From the NCBI RefSeq assembly GCF_010994035.1, contig NZ_WIXN01000006.1, positions 62,001 through 126,000 on the forward strand: a stretch of 64,000 bases of DNA, read 5' to 3'. The notes below the pieces were generated by a model. That model was not told where the DNA came from and ran no database searches. It saw only the letters and a program-made list of their open reading frames with translations. This DNA is from Virgibacillus aidingensis (GTDB lineage: Bacteria; Bacillota; Bacilli; Bacillales; Amphibacillaceae). The position numbers and the translations under genes are program-made. Of this stretch, positions 43,940 to 52,948 are shown in pieces (the stretch's first letter is position 1; each line of letters opens with the position of its first letter).

Positions 43940-45145
43940 GTGCCAAACTACATCCAGATAATGTTCCGCATCTGTATCTCCTTCTGTATTGATGATCAGC
44001 ACGCTTGCTTTTTCATCTAATTGAAGTGCTTCAGCGGCTTCCGGTTCTGCAAATTTTTGCAGGTAAAATAACAGTCCCAACGGAATGGCGCCTGATTCAC
44101 CTGAAATTATTTTCTCATCGGACCCCAGTGGATTTCCCAAAACACGCATACCCAGAGCGGCAAGCCGGTCTGTGCTGGAAAAAGAAGAATAAGCATATTG
44201 ATTCAATATCCGAAAAGCCCTCACATTTGGTTCTCCGCAATTCAGCCCTGCCATAATGGAATTCATATGTCCTGTAACAGGAACTATTTCACCCGTACCC
44301 TTTGAAAATGACCGGTAGTACGTATCTGCTGCTTCCGGTTCTACGATAATAATTTTTGGTGCCAGTTCACGATAATGATTTTTAAAATAAGCCGCGATCC
44401 CGGCGGCAAATGACCCGACCCCTGCCTGCAGAATAATGTGGGTAGGGGCCTCTGCTTCCTCAGCTTCCAGCTCTTCTATGATTTCCTTTGCAATAGCAGC
44501 ATATCCCTGCATAATCCATAGCGGGATTTTGTCATAGCCTTCCCACGCAGTATCCTGCACCATAACCCATCCCTTTTCCTCAGCCAATTCAGCACACATA
44601 CGCACCGTATCATCATAATTCATATCGGTAATTTCCCCATATGCTCCTTCCTGCTGAACGGCTTCCAGGCGGGACCGGCTGGAACCTTTGGGCAAATATA
44701 TAACTGATTTTTGTCCGAGCTCTCTCGCTGCCCAGGCAATGCCGCGTCCATGGTTTCCGTCTGTGGCAGAAATAAAAGTAATTTCCCCCAGTTTTTCTTT
44801 TGTTTCAGGAGAGCGCAATTCATCAAAGGACAGCGAATCAATATCCCTTTCAAGCTTTTCAGCCAAATATTTGCCTACAGCATAAATGCCGCCCATGACC
44901 TTAAAAGCATTTAGGCCGAACCGTTTTGATTCATCCTTTACTCTGATTTCCTTTACATTTAAATACCTGGATAGGTTTTTTAAGCTTAATAAAGGTGTTT
45001 TATTATATTTACTGTGTGATTTTTGGAATCTCAACACTTTATCTATGTATTTATTATTAAAAAACACCAACTCTTTTTCATTAAATACGCCGGAGTAATT
45101 ATTGTTTAATGTCCATTTCATATTTTGGTCCTGTCCCTTTTCCAT
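43907..45145 (-). CDS. dpaL: Diaminopropionate ammonia-lyase
   Basis: 412 residues from the ATG at 45145 (GGGAGGGA upstream). Fold-type II PLP enzyme that degrades 2,3-diaminopropionate to pyruvate and ammonia. PLP lysine in KDESKRFGLNAFKVMGG, glycine loop region ISATDGNHGRGIAWAARELG and a C-terminal IINTEGDTDAEHYLDVVW are as in DpaL (YgeX). The last residues GTQGQVPRPN and the stop are encoded by a family A repeat, so the native end has been replaced. The enzyme core ends before that point, so activity may be kept. Confidence 0.9.
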   Translation of the reverse strand: MEKGQDQNMKWTLNNNYSGVFNEKELVFFNNKYIDKVLRFQKSHSKYNKTPLLSLKNLSRYLNVKEIRVKDESKRFGLNAFKVMGGIYAVGKYLAEKLERDIDSLSFDELRSPETKEKLGEITFISATDGNHGRGIAWAARELGQKSVIYLPKGSSRSRLEAVQQEGAYGEITDMNYDDTVRMCAELAEEKGWVMVQDTAWEGYDKIPLWIMQGYAAIAKEIIEELEAEEAEAPTHIILQAGVGSFAAGIAAYFKNHYRELAPKIIIVEPEAADTYYRSFSKGTGEIVPVTGHMNSIMAGLNCGEPNVRAFRILNQYAYSSFSSTDRLAALGMRVLGNPLGSDEKIISGESGAIPLGLLFYLQKFAEPEAAEALQLDEKASVLIINTEGDTDAEHYLDVVWHGTQGQVPRPN

Positions 45146-45368
45146 TATTATCCCTCCCTTGAACCATGCTGTTTTGTTTCTTGTATAACTCATATATAAC
45201 ATACTTTAGAAGAAAATGTAGATAAAATGACAGCTTAGATCTAATACGGAACCCATTTTATACCATCCTTTACATATTTATCTAAATAAGAAATAGACCT
45301 TTACCGCAGATGGTAAAAAGTCCTTATCGTTTCCATTCATTCTTTTTATTCGTTTCATGAACCTCATT

Positions 45369-46129
45369 TTATTCCATTTTATAATCATTTAAAAAATCTG
45401 CATAATTCTCTAAAGTATTCAACGCTCTTTCAGCTATAAACAATGTAAAAGGTTCATAATCTCCTTTTGCACCGGAAATATCCAGTACTTCGTAATACCT
45501 GAACCTATCCCCTATTTCAATTGTAATTGGAGGGAATTTAGCTTTCATCAATTCAAAATTCATTAATAATCTGGAGGTTCTTCCATTCCCATCAGAAAAA
45601 GGATGAATATTAACAAATTTTGAATGTAATAAACTGGATTTTCTACAGGGTGTAAATTTCTGGAGTTTTCATACCAATCCATCATGTTGTCCATACAATC
45701 TTGAATTTTTTCATGAGATGGAGGAGTATGGTTAGCACCTGTGATCAAGGCAGGAGTATTTCTGTATTTTCCAGCAATTGATCTGTCTATCCCTTGCAGC
45801 ACAATGGCATGAATATCTTTAATGGTTCGTTGGTCCAATGGAGTATCATCATTAATTAATTCCTCAACATACTCAATCGCTTCTTTGTGGTTATTAGCTT
45901 CAGCATGTTCACGAAAAGTTTTTCCGTGAATGGTAATATCATATTCTAAAACAGCCTTTGTTTCATAAAGGGTTAATGTATTTCCTTCAATAGCATTGGA
46001 ATGGTACGTATTTTTAATGTAAAAATCCTCTTTTAAATCTTTTACCACTTCATTTGGTAAAGGTCCCATTTTATTTAGCTGTTCTTTTAATAGGGTTGCT
46101 TTATCTAACAAATCATTTTTTGCATTCAA
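45369..46129 (-). pseudogene. Fic-domain protein, frameshifted
   Basis: The N-terminal frame (46129 to 45563, 188 codons) shows an inhibitory-helix motif SNAIEGN (S/TxxxE), then KDIHAIVLQGID and GKYRNTPALITGANHTPP. Around 45626-45645 the frame shifts by one base, and the Fic motif is read in another frame: HPFSDGNGRTSR is encoded at 45580-45615, followed by LLMNFELMKAKFPPI and a normal end at 45369. One base appears missing in a run of T and A near GTTTATTACATTC. Without repair the protein lacks its catalytic loop. Fic enzymes AMPylate proteins. A sequencing error is possible. The strong ATG at 46129 is clear. Confidence 0.8.
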
Positions 46130-46447
46130 ATTTATCAGCCGTAAACTTAAGTCAATACCAAGCTCTATAACTCCTGCTTAATTGAACTATACTGTTTCGT
46201 TAGTTTCGCTTCTTCACAAATTTCCATATAAAAATGAGGAACTATGCGCACATCATAAAAGAGCTGCGAAAGGAAGATGAAGAAAAGATGTTAGAAGCGC
46301 TTGTTTTTAAAATTTGTGTAAAATGGTTTCAATTTATTATCGTTTTCTATTGGAGTCTTAGAAAATAATAAAATACGCCTAAACATTGGTCTGTCAACGT
46401 TCAAGCGTAAATTTAAAATGTTTTATCATTACCCAAAAACCTGGATA
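46130..46447. other. Intergenic region with a doubtful 44-codon frame
   Basis: A plus-strand ATG at 46234 opens 44 codons (RNYAHIIKELRKEDEEKMLE...). It has no ribosome site and I know no matching protein, so it may be a remnant. The stretch also contains a promoter region for the fic gene. Nothing else recognised. Confidence 0.4.
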
Positions 46448-46519
46448 CGCCCCCGGCAGGAATCGAACCTGCGCACACGGCTTAGGAGGCCATTGCTCTA
46501 TCCCCTGAGCTACGGGGGC
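46448..46519 (-). tRNA. tRNA-Arg (anticodon CCT)
   Basis: Cloverleaf on the minus strand: acceptor GCCCCCG / CGGGGGC, D arm GCTCAGGGGATAGAGC, anticodon arm ATGGC-CTCCTAA-GCCGT, T arm with GGTTCGATTCC. The 7-base anticodon loop gives CCT, which reads AGG. CCA is not encoded. Confidence 0.93.
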
Positions 46520-46681
46520 AATGTAAACTCAGCAATATATATTATATTAGAAAACCTGGCTTTTTGACAAGACTTTACGTAAATAAAGTATTTTCTAAAA
46601 ATCTTGCGCATATCAATGTAAAAAGTCTCCGTACTTAAATGGGAGCCTGGAAAAAAACATTGCAACTATGTTATTCCCGCT

Positions 46682-47503
46682 CTAATTACTTTTACTTTCC
46701 CCAAGCTCCATAGAACGGTTTTTCGCACTTCTTACACATTCCCGGATGATTTGCTGAAAATTATTTTTCTCCAGTGTGTTGATTCCCGCTTCCGTAGTTC
46801 CGGCAGGGCTCATAATCCTTCTGCGTAAATCTGCTGCAGGCTCCTCTGATTGTTTTAACATTTCCCCGGCTCCAATAATTGTTTGGGTGATCAACAGTCT
46901 GGCTGTCTCTTTACTTAAACCTGACTCTACTGCTTCATCTTCCATGGCTTCCACCATGTAATAAAAATAGGCAGGACCGCTGCCGCTGATGCCTGTAACG
47001 GCATGCATATCCTTTTCCTCAACAATGGCCGTGGCACCTATACCTGTAAACAATTCTTCAGCCACATGGAGGTGATGCTCAGAAGCATAAACTCCTGCTG
47101 ATAAAGCAGTGGCAGAAAATCCGACCGAAGCAGAAGTATTTGGCATGGCTCTGATCACCGGATTATCTTTTCCCATTAACGCGGTAATCTCATCCGTGGA
47201 AATACCCGCAATAACAGATATAATTATTTGCTCAGGCCTTATATACGGTTTAACCGAATATATCGCTTCCTTCAGATCATATGGCTTGGTGGAAAGGACG
47301 ATCATATCCGCAGCGTTCACTTCTGCTTCTTTGTTCTGCATGATCCGAATCCTGTAATTTTCCTCCAGCCGTTTCAGTCTTTCCCGGTTATTCTTGTTGG
47401 CTGCAGTTATTTGGTCACTGCGTAATAACCCTTTATAAATAATTCCGGAAATAATCGCTTCTGCCATGGACCCGGCTCCAATAAATGCAACATTTTTATC
47501 CAC
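46682..47503 (-). CDS. proC: Pyrroline-5-carboxylate reductase
   Basis: 273 residues. It reduces pyrroline-5-carboxylate to proline with NADPH. The Rossmann motif is VAFIGAGSMAEAIISGI at the N-terminus, with VLSTKPYDL, VIRAMPNTSASVGFSATAL and the C-terminal GSGPAYFYYMVEAMEDEAVESGLS and MSPAGTTEAGINTLE motifs. RBS AGGAGG. A T-box leader lies upstream, so transcription is expected to rise when tRNA-Pro is uncharged. Confidence 0.95.
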   Translation of the reverse strand: MDKNVAFIGAGSMAEAIISGIIYKGLLRSDQITAANKNNRERLKRLEENYRIRIMQNKEAEVNAADMIVLSTKPYDLKEAIYSVKPYIRPEQIIISVIAGISTDEITALMGKDNPVIRAMPNTSASVGFSATALSAGVYASEHHLHVAEELFTGIGATAIVEEKDMHAVTGISGSGPAYFYYMVEAMEDEAVESGLSKETARLLITQTIIGAGEMLKQSEEPAADLRRRIMSPAGTTEAGINTLEKNNFQQIIRECVRSAKNRSMELGESKSN

Positions 47504-47520
47504 TTTTTAAACCTCCTCAT

Positions 47521-47770
47521 AATAAAATGAAAAAAACCCATTCCACTCCTTCATAAAAAGGACGAAATAGGGTTTCCGCGGTACCACCTAATTTGGCATA
47601 ATAATGCCCGACTCTTATTGATAACACAGCAATGCTGCGGTTAGCTTTTTGACTAACAACTCCCAGGTAGGTTTCATACTCGTTGGGCCGGTGGAACCTT
47701 TCAGCCGGTGAATTCCACTCTCTTTCGGTTAACTGCAGTATTACTGGCCTGCTCATCGTTTTCTTATGAA
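47521..47770 (-). promoter_or_regulatory. T-box riboswitch (Pro) upstream of proC
   Basis: On the minus strand: stem I with AGAGAG and the GNTG-type loop, a specifier region ATGAAACCTACC with a CCT proline codon followed by A, then the T-box bulge AGGTGGTACCGCGGAAACCC. The terminator stem ACCCTATTTCGTCC / GGAGTGGAATGGGTTTTTTT follows. Specifier assignment is by comparison with the serS T-box in this window. A long apparent reading frame here (47517-47756) is a chance frame inside the RNA. Confidence 0.92.
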
Positions 47771-47902
47771 TTCTTTAATTGTATGTAAATATATGCTTTA
47801 TTTTGAATAATGTCAAGACATTTTTAACATTGGAAAACTTGATGGTCATCATGCATAACTTCTCAGTAAGAAAGTTTTTGTACTCCCTCGTTAACTGCTA
47901 AT

Positions 47903-47933
47903 GAAAAAACCGCTACAAACGTAGCGGTTTTTA
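47903..47933. terminator. Terminator downstream of tRNA-Ser
   Basis: AAAACCGCTAC / GTAGCGGTTTT stem flanked by A and T runs; works in both directions and ends the tRNA-Ser transcript. Confidence 0.8.
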
Positions 47934-47963
47934 TCTCCATATTTTATGCGCTATTTGAATAAA

Positions 47964-48056
47964 TGGAGGAGGTAGAGGGATTCGAACCCCCGCGCGGTTT
48001 GACCCGCCTCTCGGTTTTCAAGACCGACCCCTTCAGCCAGACTTGGGTATACCTCC
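47964..48056 (-). tRNA. tRNA-Ser (anticodon TGA)
   Basis: 93 bases on the minus strand with a long variable arm, as in tRNA-Ser. Acceptor GGAGGTA / TACCTCC, anticodon stem-loop GGT-CTTGAAA-ACC giving TGA, T arm with GGTTCGAATCC, encoded CCA. The base before CCA reads T instead of the usual G discriminator. The B. subtilis tRNA-Ser(UGA) is also next to serS, so location fits. Confidence 0.92.
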
Positions 48057-48256
48057 CTGACGACAAGATATAATATATCATGCTCAATTTTGCATGTCAA
48101 GAAGGAAACATGGACGTTTCTATACAAGATTTTTAATTAACACTTTTAGCAGTGAGAAATAATATCTGCATTATAACTATAATTACAATTGTCACTCACT
48201 CGCAAAATTTAGATTTTTGCTAATTTAGTTAAATCATGCAACGGAATCGGCTTCTC

Positions 48257-48482
48257 AAGGGAGGGCGGCTCACTTCTGTAACTCGCTGGCAGACTCATGT
48301 CATGTCACAACGAGGAAGGGGGTGAGGCGCAAAATGTCTACCTTTCAGGTGCTCACCTTATTGATTGCATTTGGAATGCTTGTGGCATTTATTATGTCGG
48401 ACAGACATAATTGAGACCTCCCCACTGAGATGCACAGGCTCTTTTGGGAGGCCTCGCCAAACAATTAGAGCCGCCCCCTTTG
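48257..48482 (+). ncRNA. Type I toxin mRNA with long-range 5'-3' pairing
   Basis: 5' segment at 48257-48271 (AAGGGAGGGCGGCTC) can pair with GAGCCGCCCCCTTT at about 48468-48482, closing the RNA around the small toxin-like frame. This kind of pairing hides the ribosome site in fst/txpA-type toxin mRNAs. The transcript ends are inferred. Confidence 0.55.
48334..48414 (+). CDS. Small holin-like type I toxin peptide
   Basis: 26 residues: MSTFQVLTLLIAFGMLVAFI MSDRHN. One hydrophobic helix followed by a charged end is the pattern of the putative holin-like toxins (Hol_Tox) of Firmicutes, whose members read MxxxExLxLMxxFGxFIxxLL. GGGGGTGAGG precedes the ATG at 7-8 bp. A strong terminator (48503-48535) closes the unit. 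No antitoxin RNA can be proven, but one would be expected on the minus strand over the 3' half. Confidence 0.65.
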   Translation: MSTFQVLTLLIAFGMLVAFIMSDRHN

Positions 48483-48502
48483 ACGGGGTTCGGTCTGTTG
48501 TT

Positions 48503-48535
48503 GACCGTCGATATAGCCGTATCGACGGTCTTTTA
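48503..48535 (+). terminator. Terminator of the small toxin unit
   Basis: GACCGTCGATA / TATCGACGGTC-like perfect stem with a short loop and TTTTAA; it may also serve an antisense transcript in the other direction. Confidence 0.8.
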
Positions 48536-48645
48536 ATATGATATGCTTTAGTTCTCTTTCTATACACATTATACCACGAAGTAACGGTTTTTACACGATC
48601 ATTTCATTTTCCCCTACTCTTATTTAATTAGCAACTTTTGACCTA

Positions 48646-49848
48646 TTAGGTTCGATTGCTAAATTCCTTCTGAATTTCCGCAAACACAGATTCATTTGTA
48701 AGGAGCTCCAACACAGTCAACGCTGCTGCCTTTGCACCCAGAATTAATGCCTGATCCCCTTTTTCTGATCGGGCAGCTTCTCTAAACCCCACTGTATGGC
48801 CGATGAGATCACTTGGCCCAATTTTAATATGTGGATGGATGGTCGGGACTACCTGGCTTATATTCCCTGCATCTGTAGACCCAAGCGCTTTTCTTTCATC
48901 CGTATTAACTGTTTCTCCCAGTTCTTCCATCACTTCTTTAAATATCTGGTCAAATCTCCGGTTTAAAATAAAATTATCTACCTCATTCTGAAAGGCAGAA
49001 ACTTTTACCGTTGCACCTGTGGCTAAACCTGCACCTTCCGCAATTCCTTTTATTTTCTTCGTTACCTCATTCAAAACTTCTCTTGAAGATGCCCTGATGA
49101 AAAATCTGGCTTTTGCATATTCAGGTACAATGTTAGGTGCATCTCCTCCATCCGTAATCACACCGTGAATTCGCACATCTGAAGGTACATGCTCCCGTAA
49201 TGCATTGATGCCATTGAATAACTGGATAACGCCATCGAGCGCATTTATTCCTTTATCCGGATGTGCCGAAGCATGTGCAGGCTTGCCAAAAAATTCAAAG
49301 TCCAACGGATCGACAGCAAGGGTTGGTCCTGTCAAGTTTGTTTCTGCACCCGGGTGAAGCATAATGGCTGCATCCAAATCCTCGACTAATCCAGCTTTTA
49401 CAAAACTGCCTTTCGCACTGCCATTCGGTCCGCCTTCTTCTGCCGGTGTTCCAAGTACAACAAGCTCTCCGCCGATCTCATCGATCTCTTTACTTAATGC
49501 CACTGCAGCTGCGACACTTGTTGTCCCGATGATATTGTGACCGCATGCGTGGCCGATTTCAGGCAATGCATCATACTCGGCTAAGAATCCAATGGTGCGT
49601 CCCTCTTTCTTTCCTTTCTTTTTAGCCAAAAATGCAGTTTCATGACCCGCAACACCTTTTTCTACCTCAAAACCCTCTGCCTGTAAAATATCAGTAAGAA
49701 GCTTTGAAGCAAAAAATTCTTCATTTCCGATTTCAGGATGATCATGTATATCATGACTAGTTTTAATATATCGTGCTTTATTCCCTTCCACATGATTCAA
49801 AATGCTTTTTTTAATTTCTTCCAATCTATTGCTTGCTGTTACTGTCAT
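48646..49848 (-). CDS. M20-family amidohydrolase
   Basis: 400 residues from the ATG at 49848 (AGGTGATG upstream). M20D peptidase/amidohydrolase family (hippurate hydrolase, AbgA/AbgB-like). Metal-site segments are visible: DIHDHPEIGNEEFFA, IGHACGHNIIGTTSVAAA and GTPAEEGGPNGSAKGSF, then MLHPGAETNLTGPTLAVDPL and a C-terminal STDAGNISQVVPTIHPHI. Substrate unknown; neighbours metNPQ lie 150 bp upstream in the same orientation, so an N-acylated methionine or related amide is a reasonable guess. Confidence 0.88.
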   Translation of the reverse strand: MTVTASNRLEEIKKSILNHVEGNKARYIKTSHDIHDHPEIGNEEFFASKLLTDILQAEGFEVEKGVAGHETAFLAKKKGKKEGRTIGFLAEYDALPEIGHACGHNIIGTTSVAAAVALSKEIDEIGGELVVLGTPAEEGGPNGSAKGSFVKAGLVEDLDAAIMLHPGAETNLTGPTLAVDPLDFEFFGKPAHASAHPDKGINALDGVIQLFNGINALREHVPSDVRIHGVITDGGDAPNIVPEYAKARFFIRASSREVLNEVTKKIKGIAEGAGLATGATVKVSAFQNEVDNFILNRRFDQIFKEVMEELGETVNTDERKALGSTDAGNISQVVPTIHPHIKIGPSDLIGHTVGFREAARSEKGDQALILGAKAAALTVLELLTNESVFAEIQKEFSNRT

Positions 49849-50001
49849 TCTCATCACCTCATAAATTTTTACTATTACACGTTAGGAAAATATAAAATGT
49901 AGCTGGGAAGCGGCTCAACGCAGCTAAAGTTTTTATGTCCCAAGTATAGGAAAACTAACGCAGTCATTTAAAGACAAGCAAATACGAGTTTTTCTAAAAG
50001 A

Positions 50002-50820
50002 TTAATAGCCGATTTCGCTTAACGGTACAAATGTTGGAATAGAATTCCCATCCCGTTCCTCGAAAATAAACTCAGCAACATCATCTGATTGGTAAATTTC
50101 CGCTAATTGATTCAATGTCTCATCATCTTTATCTTTTTCCTGTGTTGCAATAATATTAATGTATGGTGTAGCCGTCTCATCCTCATGGAAAATAGCATCA
50201 TCCAATGGGCTGAAGCCTGCGTCCACGGCAATTCCATTATTAATGATAGAGGCATCCACATCAGGTAATACCCTTGGCGTTTGTCCTGCCACAATCAGTT
50301 CAAATTCCAGATTTTTTGGGTTTTCAACAATTTTATCGACGGAACCATTGCCATCAAAGCCTTCTTCCAATTCAATTAAGCCAGCATCCTGGAGCAATAA
50401 AAGGCCACGCCCCATATTTGTTGCTTCATTGGCAAGTGCAATGGTGCCGCCATCAGGGATATCATCTACGGAATCATGTTTTTCCGAATATAGTCCCATA
50501 GGGGCAATGACCGTGGTGGCAATGGGAACAAGATCTAAATTATGTTCTTCAATAAAAGCATCAAAATAGGATACAGTTTGAAATGCATTGGCATCAATTT
50601 CTCCCTCGGCAAGTGCCAGGTTTGGCTGGACATAATCCGAAAATCGTACAATCTCCACTTCAATGCCTTCCGCTTCTGCTTTTTCCGCAACATAATCCCA
50701 AATAGTTGTATCTGAACCGCTAATACCTATTTTCACCTGTGATGCTGCATTGCTGCTTGAACATGCACTGATGACAATCATTAATAATGTCAGTAAAATA
50801 AACAAACCAATTTTTTTCAT
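50002..50820 (-). CDS. metQ: Methionine ABC transporter substrate-binding lipoprotein
   Basis: 272 residues with a lipoprotein signal VISACSSS (lipobox). The rest is a NlpA/MetQ-family binding protein: VKIGISGSDTTIWDYVAEKA, FSDYVQPNLALAEGEIDANA FQ and ALANEATNMGRGLLLLQDAG are the family blocks that bind D- or L-methionine. It follows metP by 26 bp. Confidence 0.93.
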   Translation of the reverse strand: MKKIGLFILLTLLMIVISACSSSNAASQVKIGISGSDTTIWDYVAEKAEAEGIEVEIVRFSDYVQPNLALAEGEIDANAFQTVSYFDAFIEEHNLDLVPIATTVIAPMGLYSEKHDSVDDIPDGGTIALANEATNMGRGLLLLQDAGLIELEEGFDGNGSVDKIVENPKNLEFELIVAGQTPRVLPDVDASIINNGIAVDAGFSPLDDAIFHEDETATPYINIIATQEKDKDDETLNQLAEIYQSDDVAEFIFEERDGNSIPTFVPLSEIGY

Positions 50821-50846
50821 ATTTCTCTCTCCTCATATATGTCGAC

Positions 50847-51497
50847 TTATCGTCTTCTGATTTTTTTTGATAAAATGTTTCCTGTTGATTGCAGACCTTG
50901 CACCATAATAACCAGGATCCCTACCGTGATGAGCATCACCATTGTGTCAAACCGCTGATATCCAAACGTAATTGCCAAGTCGCCAAGGCCGCCCCCGCCC
51001 ACAGCGCCTGCCATGGCTGAAGCACCAATTAGACCAATGGTGGCAATCGTGATACCTAACATTAACGAACTTAATGCTTCAGGAATAAGAAAACGTGTAA
51101 TGATTTGCCTTGGTGTGGCCCCCATCGCCTGTGCTGCTTCCATCACACCTGGATCCACCTCCAGTAATGAGTTTTCTATTAATCTTGCTATATATGGTCC
51201 GGAAAATAACACCATAGGCACTATTGCGGCAGCAGTTCCGATGGAAGTTCCAACAACCAGCCGGGTAAATGGAATGACTGCCACCATGAGTATGATAAAC
51301 GGAATGGAGCGAAATATATTTACCACTGAGTTAAGCACAGTAAAGACATATTTGTTTTCCCATAAATGGCCTTTGCGTGTAACAACGAGTAGAATTCCCA
51401 AAGGCAATCCAATGACTACGGCAAATAGTAATGAGAAAGTAACCATGATGATTGTTTCCCATAAAGCTTCTGAAATTTGTGCCCAATCAACTAACAT
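50847..51497 (-). CDS. metP: Methionine ABC transporter permease
   Basis: 216 residues, MetI-type permease with about five transmembrane segments and the EAA-like loop LEVDPGVMEAAQAMGATPRQ. It overlaps the end of metN by 11 bp and forms the membrane channel with MetN and MetQ (B. subtilis YusB). Confidence 0.93.
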   Translation of the reverse strand: MLVDWAQISEALWETIIMVTFSLLFAVVIGLPLGILLVVTRKGHLWENKYVFTVLNSVVNIFRSIPFIILMVAVIPFTRLVVGTSIGTAAAIVPMVLFSGPYIARLIENSLLEVDPGVMEAAQAMGATPRQIITRFLIPEALSSLMLGITIATIGLIGASAMAGAVGGGGLGDLAITFGYQRFDTMVMLITVGILVIMVQGLQSTGNILSKKIRRR

Positions 51498-52518
51498 CTG
51501 CCAACACTTCCTTTATCGTCACTTTTTGTTGATGGATATGCATGATCACACGATTGATCTCCTTGTCTTCACCTTCAAATTTTACGACTAAATTTCCAAA
51601 CGGTGTTCCTTGTAATTCGGTAATATTGCCAAATAATACATTTACCTCCACATTGTAATTCTTGGCTATTTGGGAGAGTAAAGGCGCCCCGGCTGATTCT
51701 CCGATAAAAACAATTCGGTATATCTGATGCCTGTCCTCCTGCTTTTGCAGCAGTTGATAAACCGAATCCGGGATTTCATCATGCATGACTGAACTGACAA
51801 AATTATGAGCAATTTTCGTTTCAGGCTGGGAGAATACATCAAATACAGAACCTGACTCCACTACTTTCCCACTGTCCAGTACGGTTACCTTGTCACAAAT
51901 TTCACGAATAACGCCCATCTCATGCGTAATAATTAAAATTGTTATGTTATATTCCCGATTAATTTTCTTCAAAAGTTCCAAAATGGATTTTGTCGTTTCC
52001 GGATCAAGTGCGGAAGTTGCCTCATCACATAACAGAACAGAAGGTTGTGTTGCCAGGGACCTGGCAATGCCTACACGCTGCTTTTGCCCGCCTGATAATT
52101 GATCCGGATAATTATCGGCTTTATCACTTAACCCCACAAAATTCAATAACTCGTTAACCCGTTTCTTGACTTTATCTTTCGGCGTATTCGTCAGCAATAA
52201 AGGCATTGCTATATTTGTAAATACCGTCTTTGAATTTAATAAATTGAAATGCTGGAAAACCATTCCTATATCCCTTTTCGCTTCCCTTAATTCTTTCGGT
52301 GATAAGCGCAGTAAATCCTGATTATTCACCGTCACTTTTCCGGATGTCGGCCGCTCGAGCAGGTTGGCACAACGTATTAAAGAGCTCTTACCCGCACCAC
52401 TGAAACCAATTACCCCATGTATTTCACCTTCTTCGATATGAAGATTCACATCATCAAGCGCTTTAACATCCTGGGATTTACCTTGATAAACCTTCGTAAC
52501 ATTTTTAAATGTAATCAT
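51487..52518 (-). CDS. metN: Methionine ABC transporter ATP-binding protein
   Basis: 343 residues. Walker A GFSGAGKSSLIR, signature LSGGQKQRVGIARSLATQPS, Walker B VLLCDEATSALDPETT. The C-terminal ~90 residues are the NIL/C2 regulatory domain (IYRIVFIGESAGAPLLSQIA, VNVLFGNITELQGTPFGNLV) that binds methionine and inhibits uptake. Tandem SAM riboswitches precede it. RBS AGGAGGAGG. Confidence 0.95.
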   Translation of the reverse strand: MITFKNVTKVYQGKSQDVKALDDVNLHIEEGEIHGVIGFSGAGKSSLIRCANLLERPTSGKVTVNNQDLLRLSPKELREAKRDIGMVFQHFNLLNSKTVFTNIAMPLLLTNTPKDKVKKRVNELLNFVGLSDKADNYPDQLSGGQKQRVGIARSLATQPSVLLCDEATSALDPETTKSILELLKKINREYNITILIITHEMGVIREICDKVTVLDSGKVVESGSVFDVFSQPETKIAHNFVSSVMHDEIPDSVYQLLQKQEDRHQIYRIVFIGESAGAPLLSQIAKNYNVEVNVLFGNITELQGTPFGNLVVKFEGEDKEINRVIMHIHQQKVTIKEVLADVS

Positions 52519-52545
52519 CTTTTACCTCCTCCTGACATAGAAAAT

Positions 52546-52697
52546 GCCTCTCCTTATATTCAGATAAGAAGAGGCACTTGGGTTATGTCCCTCTTCTTAT
52601 CTTTCAAGCACAATGCTTGCTGGATGTGGCACAGTACTATTAAAGTCCGCTGCCGAGATTTCATTGGGCCAGTCCCTCCATCTCTCTTGATAAGAAG
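52546..52697 (-). promoter_or_regulatory. SAM-I riboswitch, proximal copy, with terminator
   Basis: Aptamer at 52591-52697: CTTATCAAGAGAGATGGAGG, ACTGGCCCAATGAAATCTCGGCAGC, then GTGCCACATCCAGCAAGC and the P1 3' strand AGATAAGAAGAGG. This P1 strand can instead pair with CCTCTTCTTATCT, which otherwise forms the terminator GCCTCTTCTTAT / ATAAGGAGAGGC (52546-52575). SAM binding should stop metNPQ transcription. Confidence 0.93.
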
Positions 52698-52726
52698 TGT
52701 AAAACGTATTCAATTTTTTTAAATTA

Positions 52727-52888
52727 AAAAATCCCTCCTTTTGGAAAACAAGGAGAGATTTGCATTATATATACCGCAACTCTTCTTATTTTCCAAGCCA
52801 ATTGCTTGTTGGATGTGGCACAGTACTTTAAAAAGTCCGCTGCCGAGATTTCATTGGGCCAAGTCCCTCCATCTCTCTTGATAAGAAG
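52727..52888 (-). promoter_or_regulatory. SAM-I riboswitch, distal copy, with its own terminator
   Basis: A second complete S-box (aptamer 52781-52888) with CTTATCAAGAGAGATGGAGG, GGCCCAATGAAATCTCGGCAGC and GTGCCACATCCAACAAGC. Its terminator is the ATCTCTCCTT / AAGGAGGGAT hairpin with T run at 52727-52760. It precedes the proximal copy by about 85 bp in the same transcript. Confidence 0.93.
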
Positions 52889-52919
52889 CTAGTGATTATT
52901 TAATTTTTAATTGTTATCC

Positions 52920-52948
52920 ACTTTACTACCTTAAATTAATTTTGTCAA
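52920..52948 (-). promoter_or_regulatory. Promoter of the SAM-riboswitch/metNPQ operon
   Basis: TTGACA (52948-52943) and TAAAGT (52925-52920) with a 17-bp spacer on the minus strand, starting transcription about 25 bp before the distal S-box. No comparable promoter is seen between the two S-boxes. Confidence 0.7.

Noticed and set aside
42434-44020. Several overlapping plus-strand frames across the lipoprotein and dpaL genes
   Set aside because: They are mirror frames of acidic, low-complexity coding DNA on the minus strand, with no ribosome sites or family resemblance.
47517-47756. 79-codon minus-strand frame upstream of proC
   Set aside because: It lies wholly inside the proline T-box riboswitch, including the AGGTGGTACCGCGG element and terminator stem.
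48358-48567. 69-codon minus-strand frame over the small toxin
   Set aside because: It starts inside the terminator stem and lacks a ribosome site; the opposite strand has the better-supported small peptide. The minus strand may instead carry an antisense RNA.
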